NCBI GenBank assembly: GCA_023430725.1
Contig: JAEYZD010000187.1
Span: 1 to 7,023, forward strand
Source: Bacteroidota bacterium
Lineage (GTDB): Bacteria; Bacteroidota; Bacteroidia; Bacteroidales; VadinHA17
Direction of reading: 5' to 3'
DNA: 7,023 nt
A program made the translations under genes and the position numbers. The first letter of the stretch is position 1, and each line of letters starts with the position of its first letter. The notes under the pieces were generated by a model, which saw only the letters and a program-made list of their open reading frames with translations, made no database searches and was not told where the DNA came from. Positions 1-4,866 of the stretch are shown here, piece after piece.

Positions 1-355
1 TGACTCCTTCACGTCTTTCGTCATGCCGTTACCGGTACTCCTATCCGGTCGCCCGGACTTCGTGAAGGCCTCCCGGGGTAAGTAATATACCCTTCCTGTT
101 GTCCTGCCGGATTTACCTCCGCTCACCTCCGAATGACTATCGGGTTCCCCAGTCCATGGGCCGGTTACCCGGTGAGCAAAAGCCTTATATCCGATTCCTG
201 TTCGTCAAAACAACATTACGCCTACTGCTTCCTTCAGATCCGCGGTCACCCGCGGCACCCTTGCTCTCGGCTTTGAGATTCCGGTCATTACGGCTCTCTC
301 GGGACTCGGTCTTAATTCAACCTCACCCTTTGGGTCTATTACATGCCCGGCACAC
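1..355 (-). mobile_element. Group II intron ribozyme, 5' part (domain I region), cut by the left window edge
   Basis: Read on the minus strand, this segment begins at 355 with GTGTGCCGGGCATG, the conserved 5' end of bacterial group II introns (GUGYG). Further along are blocks I recognise from ORF-bearing, chloroplast-like bacterial introns: AGAGCAAGGGTG then GAAGGAAGC (about 230-275), GACGAACAGGAATCG (192-206), a GGTGAGCGG block (about 117-125), CCCCGGGAGG (about 69-78), and AGTCA at the left edge, which in relatives leads towards the maturase gene. Several perfect stems are capped by GNRA tetraloops: CCGCGG/GTGA (240-255), CCGG/GTAA (161-172), TCCGG/GCGA (44-57) and CCG/GTAA (26-35). An 8-bp stem (6-13 with 61-68) encloses the last two. 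Such self-splicing retroelements move by retrohoming with an intron-encoded reverse transcriptase/maturase, which is not in the window. No protein-coding frame is credible here. I could not find a convincing EBS1 match to the 5' exon in the visible part, so the exact class is uncertain. Confidence 0.9.
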
Positions 356-363
356 CAATTCCT

Positions 364-380
364 GATGGTCTGCGACCATC
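364..380. repeat. Perfect 7-bp hairpin adjoining the intron insertion site
   Basis: GATGGTC (364-370), a 3-nt loop, and GACCATC (374-380) form a perfect inverted repeat. On the minus strand its 3' arm ends 8 nt before the intron's first base, separated by AGGAATTG. Read on the plus strand it is followed by TTTT, so it has a weak terminator-like look in that direction, but no plus-strand gene precedes it. Some group II introns, class C in particular, target DNA hairpins, so it may be part of the insertion target. Confidence 0.65.
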
Positions 381-413
381 TTTTCGCATAAGCGCCTGGC
401 CGACTGGTATTTG

Positions 414-428
414 ATCCCCGTAGGGGAT
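414..428. repeat. Perfect 6-bp hairpin in the 5' exon
   Basis: ATCCCC (414-419), a 3-nt loop, and GGGGAT (423-428) form a perfect inverted repeat. It lies 33 nt from the second hairpin at 364-380. It has no following T-run on the minus strand, so it is not a standard intrinsic terminator for the upstream VOC operon, although it could protect or define a transcript 3' end. Confidence 0.5.
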
Positions 429-463
429 AAAGGATTGTATAAACATGTCACCACCAAATAAAA

Positions 464-479
464 GGGCGGGCGGGTGGGG
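464..479 (+). other. Canonical G-quadruplex motif (four G-runs, one-base loops)
   Basis: The plus strand reads GGG-C-GGG-C-GGG-T-GGGG, four runs of at least three guanines with single-base loops, the pattern associated with very stable parallel quadruplexes. It lies 41 bp beyond the stop codon of the minus-strand VOC gene. For that transcript the G-rich strand is the template and the RNA is C-rich, so any effect would be on polymerase passage or replication rather than an RNA quadruplex. The motif is seen directly; folding and function are inference. Confidence 0.75.
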
Positions 480-520
480 CCTACGGGAAATAATTCTTAA
501 TTCTCTACGACCATACTTCC

Positions 521-1369
521 CTACTGGCTGGCCTGAGCTGCCGCTCTCAACCTGCGGATATCCAGCTTCTTCATCTTCATCAACTCCTCTGTCACCCGCG
601 GTGACCGGGCCATAAGATCGTCAAGCATTGAGGGGACGATCTGCCAGCTAACGCCATACCTGTCTTTCAGCCAGCCGCACATGCTCTCCTCCCCTCCGTC
701 TGCTGTCAGGCCGGACCAGTACCTGTCTATCTCCTCCTGGTCATCGCATGAAACTACGAGGGAGAGACCTTCAGTGAATCCGAAAGCGTGAGGATAGGAG
801 CTGTCCATTATCATGATAAGATAGCCGTTCAGCATGAATTCACCGTGCTGAATGTTTCCGGAAGTCTCACCCTCTGCACCGGAGTATCTCAGCATCCCCC
901 GCGGTCTGGAATCCGGGAACAGCGAAGTGTAAAAACCAACTGCCTCCTCCGCTTTACCATTGTTGCTACCGGTAAACATAAGGGTGGGAACAATCTTCTG
1001 AATTATATGCTCAGCCTGACCTGTGTATAGCTGCCATGAGACACCGTACCTGTCCTCAACCCATCCGTACTTCTGGCTGAAAGGATACTCATCCAGCGGC
1101 ATCAAAGCCTTCCCGCCTTCAATAAGTCTTGAGTAGAGACTCTCCACTTCGCCTTGCGATGTGGTAAGATACATCAGCGAGATTGAAGGATTGGGACGGA
1201 ACATGTCGCCGCCGTTCAGGAGCATGATCTTCTGACCGCTCATCTCAATCATTACGACAATGGCATTTGCGTCGGTGATTTTTGTGTCCGGGAATATTCC
1301 GGAATAAAATTCCGCCATTTCGGAGGCATTGTTATTACACCATATGGAAGGATAGACTGTATTACTCAT
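521..1369 (-). CDS. Tandem PhnB-like VOC family protein (two glyoxalase-fold domains)
   Basis: This 282-residue protein carries two copies of the PhnB-like/3-demethylubiquinone-9 3-methyltransferase-type domain of the vicinal oxygen chelate (glyoxalase/bleomycin resistance/dioxygenase) superfamily, at about residues 5-115 and 124-247. Each copy shows the start pattern (PSIWCNNNASEMAEFYSGIFPD; PTLMFTGSNNGKAEEAVGFYTSLFPD in outline), a middle MLNG or FMLNG strand, and a closing DRYGVSWQ signature (106-113 and 236-243). A helical, basic tail (about 250-282) with KMKKLDI follows, as is common in these proteins. Despite the family name, PhnB-like proteins are not shown methyltransferases, and their substrate is usually unknown. 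The start ATG overlaps the stop of the upstream DUF1801 gene in ATGA, so the two are probably translationally coupled. The protein is likely cytoplasmic, with no signal peptide. Function beyond the fold is not assignable. Confidence 0.88.
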   Translation of the reverse strand: MSNTVYPSIWCNNNASEMAEFYSGIFPDTKITDANAIVVMIEMSGQKIMLLNGGDMFRPNPSISLMYLTTSQGEVESLYSRLIEGGKALMPLDEYPFSQKYGWVEDRYGVSWQLYTGQAEHIIQKIVPTLMFTGSNNGKAEEAVGFYTSLFPDSRPRGMLRYSGAEGETSGNIQHGEFMLNGYLIMIMDSSYPHAFGFTEGLSLVVSCDDQEEIDRYWSGLTADGGEESMCGWLKDRYGVSWQIVPSMLDDLMARSPRVTEELMKMKKLDIRRLRAAAQASQ

Positions 1370-1743
1370 GGCTTTTTTGTTAAGGTCAACGACTTTATCT
1401 CCTTCAGCTTGAACTGAACAATTTTTCTTATCAGACCATAAGGAACAGCTTTATCCAGGGGAAACTGAATCGCCCCTTTGGATACCCTGTAATCCTTCAG
1501 CTCATCACTGAATGCAGCATTGGCAGAGGGAGTGGCATAGAAGCCAAGATGGCTTTTGTTCAGGGCGAAGTATACGAGTGGCTTACCGTTAAACTTATAT
1601 GCCGGCATCCTGTAACTGATTGACTCAACCGCACCCGGAGCAGCTTCCGAGATTGCAGCCCTCACTTTCCGGAGAAGGTCCTGCATCTCCGGGGACTGCG
1701 ATGCGATATATTCATCGATACTTACAGGAGGCTTTGTATGCAT
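1366..1743 (-). CDS. DUF1801 / YdhG-like domain protein
   Basis: This 125-residue protein matches the YdhG/DUF1801 family (PF08818): an N-terminal IDEYIASQSPEMQDLLRKVRAAI helix, then APGAVESISYRMPAYKFNGKPLVYFALNKSHLGFYA (core about 35-71), then the SKGAIQFPLDKAVP segment near residues 88-101 and a KIVQFKL helix. The fold resembles frataxin-like iron-binding proteins such as Bacillus YdhG/Fra, but iron handling has been shown for only a few members, so a role here is inferred. It is the first gene of a two-gene minus-strand operon, overlapping the VOC gene by 4 bases. Such small DUF1801 and PhnB-like genes often occur together in environmental Bacteroidota. The ATG at 1743 is supported by an AGGTGA Shine-Dalgarno-like sequence 6 nt upstream. 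I see no convincing promoter on this strand; an AT-rich block at about 1790-1808 is the likeliest place. Confidence 0.85.
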   Translation of the reverse strand: MHTKPPVSIDEYIASQSPEMQDLLRKVRAAISEAAPGAVESISYRMPAYKFNGKPLVYFALNKSHLGFYATPSANAAFSDELKDYRVSKGAIQFPLDKAVPYGLIRKIVQFKLKEIKSLTLTKKP

Positions 1744-1749
1744 GACAAG

Positions 1750-1755
1750 TCACCT
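1750..1755 (-). promoter_or_regulatory. Shine-Dalgarno-like site for the DUF1801 gene
   Basis: AGGTGA on the minus strand ends 6 nt before the ATG at 1743, a good distance for ribosome binding. It supports that start codon. Strong Shine-Dalgarno sites are not the rule in Bacteroidota, so this one stands out slightly. Confidence 0.45.
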
Positions 1756-1867
1756 TTTTGATATTCTGTTACAGCCGCTGCGCGACAGCTTTAAATTAAA
1801 CATTTAAACCTGTTGAAATGTTGAACCGGATGTCACTTTTGTGAGTTCCGAACACCACCCTTCTTCC

Positions 1868-1881
1868 CTCATACATATGAG
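1868..1881. repeat. Palindrome CTCATA-CA-TATGAG followed by nine T, just upstream of the SiaC promoter
   Basis: A perfect 6-bp inverted repeat with a two-base centre is followed on the plus strand by nine T (1882-1890), which run directly into the -33 TTTG box. It could be an operator-sized site for a dimeric regulator overlapping the upstream edge of the promoter, or a weak terminator-like insulator. The stem is AT-rich and short, so termination would be weak, and no plus-strand gene precedes it. Confidence 0.5.
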
Positions 1882-1887
1882 TTTTTT

Positions 1888-1919
1888 TTTGCACAGGATG
1901 TTACATCTGATTAACTTTG
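1888..1919 (+). promoter_or_regulatory. Bacteroidota-type promoter for the SiaC-family gene
   Basis: TTTG at 1888-1891 and TAACTTTG at 1912-1919 match the Bacteroidota primary sigma factor consensus (-33 TTTG, -7 TAnnTTTG) exactly, with a 20-nt spacer. Transcription would start near 1926, giving a leader of about 25 nt before the ATG at 1951. The leader has no clear Shine-Dalgarno sequence, as is usual for the phylum. This is one of the best clues to the host's taxonomy. Confidence 0.75.
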
Positions 1920-1950
1920 AATTGTTTTGGGAAGGGACTGTTTCTAAATT

Positions 1951-2349
1951 ATGAAGGGCAACTATTGTCATATTTTGCCTACTGATAAAACTCCGGAAGT
2001 TATTCTGGACGAAGAAGGTATGCTCAGTATCAAAGGAAGGGCGATGGCACTTAACAGGACCGCACCGTCAGAGAAATTACTGGATTGCATTGACAAGTAC
2101 CTTCAGAATCCTGCCCGGACCACCACTGTAACAATCGCCCTTGAGTACCTTAACAGTTTCGGGACCCAGATCCTGGTGGCAGTACTCAGGAAGATGGCAC
2201 AGGTAACGGAAAAGGGCGGACAGCTTGTTGTAAAGTGGTATTATGATGATGAAGATGATGATATCCTGGAACGGGGACATCACATTGCAGAGACATTCAA
2301 TATCCCGGTGGAATTCATCCTCATCGAGAACACGTCGCTGTTCAGTTAA
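1951..2349 (+). CDS. SiaC-family regulatory phosphoprotein (DUF1987), without visible partners
   Basis: This 132-residue protein matches the SiaC/DUF1987 family (PF09345). In Pseudomonas aeruginosa, SiaC is phosphorylated on a threonine by the kinase SiaB and dephosphorylated by the PP2C-type phosphatase SiaA; unphosphorylated SiaC activates the diguanylate cyclase SiaD. Visible family features are the LDEEGMLSIKGRAM start (about 19-32), the YLNS segment at 66-69 where the phosphorylated residue is expected (here Ser69, where SiaC has Thr), and the acidic WYYDDEDDDILERGHHIAE block at 96-114. The usual length fits a complete protein. No SiaA, SiaB or SiaD homologue is in the window; the gene has its own promoter and is monocistronic, so a c-di-GMP role is only an inference from the family. 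It is cytoplasmic, with no signal peptide. The downstream gene is convergent, with a 42-bp gap and no obvious terminator hairpin. Confidence 0.87.
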   Translation: MKGNYCHILPTDKTPEVILDEEGMLSIKGRAMALNRTAPSEKLLDCIDKYLQNPARTTTVTIALEYLNSFGTQILVAVLRKMAQVTEKGGQLVVKWYYDDEDDDILERGHHIAETFNIPVEFILIENTSLFS

Positions 2350-2391
2350 GGCGGGCTCTTAACGGCAATGAGGGCTTATGATACCCATTCT

Positions 2392-3234
2392 TCAGTTCAC
2401 CCTCGCACTCACCGGCCAGTGATCGGAGATAAATACCCCCTCTTCAATGATCCTGTGCGTCTTATGTGACAGCGCCTTCATGCCGTTGCGGACGAATATG
2501 TAGTCAATTCTCCCCTCTCCCGGCTCATTGCTCCAGCCGTTGAACGTATATGACTCACCGGCAGGAGCAGTCTCTGAGACAAGATATGAATCCACAGCCA
2601 GGCCGCCCTCCTTCATCCTTTCAATGGCAAGGCTTTCAGGCCGGGCATTGAAATCGCCTGTGATCACAAAATTATTGTCTCCTGCCAGTTGCCCGACCAT
2701 ACCAAGAAGCACACCCGAACTCATCACCCTGGCCGAGTCGCTGATATGATCGAAATGGGTATTGAAGAAGAGTATAGTATCCTTTTTCACATTATCATAG
2801 AGCCTGACCCATGTGGCAATGCGGGTCAGTGCAGCTCCCCACCCGATTGACCCGGGGACATCGGGTGTGGACGAGAGCCAGAATGTGCCATCCTCAATCC
2901 TTTCAAACCTGCCCAGCCGGTAGAATACCGGGCATGCCTCCCCTGCACGGAGACCGTCGTCACGCCCTGCTGCCACAGATCCGTATCCGGCCAGCGCAGA
3001 ATCGAGATACTGATACTGATGCCACAGAACCTCCTGCATACCAAGCAGATCAGGTATCTGGTCATTTACAAAGCCAGCAACTAATACAGCCCGGTTTGGC
3101 CAAGCGTTGATACTGTCACGAGGAGTGTCCATCCTGATGTTGAACGTCATCACATCGATGGCAGGATCATCAGCCGTAACGCAGGAACATAAAAGAATTG
3201 CTGAAAGGGCAACTGCTATAAGCGATCTAAGCAT
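2392..3234 (-). CDS. Endonuclease/exonuclease/phosphatase family lipoprotein
   Basis: This 280-residue protein begins with a lipoprotein signal (MLRSLIAVALSAILLCSC), with the lipobox LCSC and Cys18 as the probable lipidated residue, so it should be exported and membrane anchored. The mature part is a full EEP (DNase I-like) domain: MTFNIR with Asn32, MQEV with Glu68, NTHFDH at 158-163 with His160, GDFNA at 193-197 with Asp194 and Asn196, RIDYIF with Asp244, and the closing SDHWPV with Asp271-His272. All the metal-binding and catalytic residues are therefore present. EEP enzymes cleave phosphodiesters or phosphomonoesters in nucleic acids, sphingomyelin or phosphoinositides; the substrate cannot be told from sequence. 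An extracytoplasmic location favours scavenging or sugar/lipid phosphate cleavage over DNA repair. It is divergent from the homocysteine operon (51-bp gap) and convergent with the SiaC gene. Confidence 0.9.
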   Translation of the reverse strand: MLRSLIAVALSAILLCSCVTADDPAIDVMTFNIRMDTPRDSINAWPNRAVLVAGFVNDQIPDLLGMQEVLWHQYQYLDSALAGYGSVAAGRDDGLRAGEACPVFYRLGRFERIEDGTFWLSSTPDVPGSIGWGAALTRIATWVRLYDNVKKDTILFFNTHFDHISDSARVMSSGVLLGMVGQLAGDNNFVITGDFNARPESLAIERMKEGGLAVDSYLVSETAPAGESYTFNGWSNEPGEGRIDYIFVRNGMKALSHKTHRIIEEGVFISDHWPVSARVN

Positions 3235-3285
3235 ATCTTTGAAGTTTGTTTGTAAACTGGGTAAAGTTACTTTAAAATTTACATT
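3235..3285. promoter_or_regulatory. Divergent intergenic region with weak promoter candidates
   Basis: This AT-rich gap must hold the start signals for both the lipoprotein gene (minus) and the homocysteine operon (plus). On the plus strand TTTG occurs at 3245-3248 and 3249-3252, but no good TAnnTTTG follows at the right distance; the nearest AT-rich stretch (3271-3281) would give a nearly leaderless transcript. On the minus strand TAACTTTA (3269-3262) matches the -7 box in seven of eight positions, without a clear -33 box. No Shine-Dalgarno is evident for either gene. No riboswitch (for example SAM-type) would fit in this space. Confidence 0.3.
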
Positions 3286-4437
3286 ATGTCGAGGAAACGT
3301 ACCATTGCGGAGATCAATGAAAAGATCCTCAGCGGGAAGGCTGTAGTACTGACGGCTGAGCAGGTTGCGGCCATGGGCCGCGAAGCAACACCCGCTGAGA
3401 TTGCAGAGAAGGTTGATGTAGTCACCACCGGCACCTTCGGGCCGATGTGCTCGTCAGGCATGTTCATCAACTTTGGTCATACCGATCCGCCTATGCGCAT
3501 GGAGAAGATCACGCTGAATAATGTCCCTGTCTTTGCGGGCATTGCCGCCGTTGACGCCTATATCGGGGCCACGGAGACGGCGCTGCCGTACGACCAGTAC
3601 GGAGGGGCTCATGTGATTGAAGAACTGATTGCAGGCAAGGATGTCCTGCTTCAGGCCACGGGTAAGGGAACCGACTGCTACCCTCGCACTGAGGTAAAGA
3701 CCCTTATTAATAAGGCCACAGTCAACGAGATGACAATGTTCAATCCGCGTAACGCATACCAGAACTACAACGTGGCGGTGAACAGCACATCAAAAATGAA
3801 ATATACTTATATGGGGACACTGCTCCCGTCGTTCGGCAACGCCACCTTCTCAACATCGGGTGAACTCAGTCCCCTGCTGAATGACCCCGAGATGCGAACA
3901 ATAGGTATCGGCACCCGAATCTATTTCGGCGGCGCAACGGGATATGTAGCCTGGCACGGCACACAGTTCAACACCGGCAAACCGGTAAACGAACACGGTG
4001 TTCCTGTTGGGAACTCGGCCACACTGGCACTCATAGGCAATGCGAAGGAGATGACCACACAGTTCATAAGGGCAGCGTACTTCGAGAAGTACGGCGTCTC
4101 AATATTCGTCGGCGTGGGGATACCCATCCCGGTGCTTGATGAGGATATGGCACGAAGGGTCATGGTTCGCAACAGCCAGATACACACCAATATACTCGAT
4201 TACGGAACACCCGGGCACGATGCGCTGGGACGTATCGATTACAGGTCGCTCTTTTCCGGCGAGATAACCCTCAACGGGAAAAAGATCCGGACTGCACCAC
4301 TCTCGAGCGTGAAGGTAGCCAGGGAGATTGCCGAAACGCTCCGTCGCGAGATCGAATCAGGAAGGTTCCTCCTGACGGCTCCGCTGGAACAGTTCACTAA
4401 GACATCAGGGCTCAACAACCTGGAAATAAGACTTTGA
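3286..4437 (+). CDS. HcyBio/DUF39 homocysteine biosynthesis protein, L-aspartate-semialdehyde sulfurtransferase
   Basis: This 383-residue protein matches the HcyBio family (DUF39, PF01837), whose studied member MA1821 of Methanosarcina acetivorans converts L-aspartate semialdehyde plus sulfide-derived sulfur to homocysteine with its ferredoxin partner. Visible family blocks are TTGTFGPMCSSGMFINFGHTDPP (46-68 in outline), GGAHVIEELIAGKDV (106-120), GKGTDCYPR (126-134), FNPRNAYQNYNVAVN (about 152-166), the GTLLPSFGNATFSTSGELSPLLND block and GTRIYFGGATGYVAWHGTQ. Only two cysteines exist, Cys55 and Cys131, both in conserved blocks, and they are the obvious candidates for the persulfide and disulfide chemistry proposed for the family. 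The longer archaeal relatives carry C-terminal CBS domains; this protein lacks them, so nucleotide or SAM sensing by CBS is not expected. It is the first gene of a three-gene operon and is cytoplasmic. ATG at 3286 is the only sensible start. The exact substrate rests on homology. Confidence 0.9.
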   Translation: MSRKRTIAEINEKILSGKAVVLTAEQVAAMGREATPAEIAEKVDVVTTGTFGPMCSSGMFINFGHTDPPMRMEKITLNNVPVFAGIAAVDAYIGATETALPYDQYGGAHVIEELIAGKDVLLQATGKGTDCYPRTEVKTLINKATVNEMTMFNPRNAYQNYNVAVNSTSKMKYTYMGTLLPSFGNATFSTSGELSPLLNDPEMRTIGIGTRIYFGGATGYVAWHGTQFNTGKPVNEHGVPVGNSATLALIGNAKEMTTQFIRAAYFEKYGVSIFVGVGIPIPVLDEDMARRVMVRNSQIHTNILDYGTPGHDALGRIDYRSLFSGEITLNGKKIRTAPLSSVKVAREIAETLRREIESGRFLLTAPLEQFTKTSGLNNLEIRL

Positions 4438-4455
4438 CATTAAAAAATTAGCGCT

Positions 4456-4866
4456 ATGAAAAGCAGGAGATTTGTGCTGACCTTCCCACCTGAGGCGACG
4501 GGTGAGCCTATTACATATAATCTGATCAGGAAGTTTGACATCATGGTTAATATTGTCAAGGCCGACGTCACGCCGGGCCAGGTGGGACACCTGGTGATGG
4601 AGATGACCGCCCCGTCGAAGGTTCTGAAGGAGGGGATGGAATATATGAAGCAGCAGAACGTGGAGTGTGTTCCCATAGACCGTAAGATCACCTACAGTCA
4701 GGATCTGTGCGTTCATTGCGGCGCCTGTTCGGCGGTCTGCTTCGCGGGTGCCCTGACGATGAACCGCACCACGGCAGAGCTTGTGTTTGATCCCGAGAAG
4801 TGCGTCATGTGTGAGCTCTGCCTCACTGCATGCCCGCTTAAACTCTTCGATATAGATCTTGGTTAA
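4456..4866 (+). CDS. NIL-domain ferredoxin-like protein (2x[4Fe-4S]), partner of HcyBio
   Basis: This 136-residue protein joins an N-terminal NIL domain (about 1-77, an ACT-like ligand-binding fold first seen in methionine transporters) to a two-cluster ferredoxin module. The cluster motifs are complete: Cys85, Cys88, Cys91, Cys95 and Cys116, Cys119, Cys122, Cys126, each as CxxCxxCxxxC, followed by Pro127 in the second. This is the architecture of MA1822, the electron-donating or reducing partner of the homocysteine-forming sulfurtransferase in Methanosarcina. It starts 18 nt after the HcyBio stop and overlaps the next gene by 8 bases, so the three are almost surely co-transcribed. A ninth cysteine, Cys71, sits at the end of the NIL domain and could carry sulfur, though that is speculation. 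Two [4Fe-4S] clusters suggest a strictly or largely anaerobic lifestyle. Confidence 0.92.
   Translation: MKSRRFVLTFPPEATGEPITYNLIRKFDIMVNIVKADVTPGQVGHLVMEMTAPSKVLKEGMEYMKQQNVECVPIDRKITYSQDLCVHCGACSAVCFAGALTMNRTTAELVFDPEKCVMCELCLTACPLKLFDIDLG

Larger units (their letters stand above)
356..446 (-). other. 5' exon of the group II intron, with a possible interrupted small reading frame
   Basis: On the minus strand an ATG at 446 opens a frame of 30 codons (MFIQSFIPYG...KDGRRPSGI) that reaches the intron junction at 355/356 without a stop, so an intron here would split a codon after its first base. A GGTGGTGAC sequence just upstream of the ATG is only a weak ribosome-binding candidate. The frame is also open further upstream, back through the G-quadruplex motif. 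I do not recognise the peptide. It could be the head of a gene interrupted by the intron, with the rest beyond the left edge, or simply a chance open frame in intergenic DNA. Two perfect hairpins lie within it, which argues mildly for non-coding sequence. Confidence 0.25.

Noticed and set aside
99..365. Plus-strand open frame of 88 codons at the left end
   Set aside because: It lies antisense to the group II intron ribozyme; its sequence is explained by conserved intron structure and it resembles no protein family.
364..384. Hairpin plus TTTT as a plus-strand intrinsic terminator
   Set aside because: No plus-strand gene precedes it; the T-run is only four bases, and the hairpin is better viewed in relation to the intron insertion site.
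2811..3110. Plus-strand open frame opposite the lipoprotein gene
   Set aside because: The minus strand encodes a full EEP domain with all catalytic motifs; the plus frame has no recognisable features.
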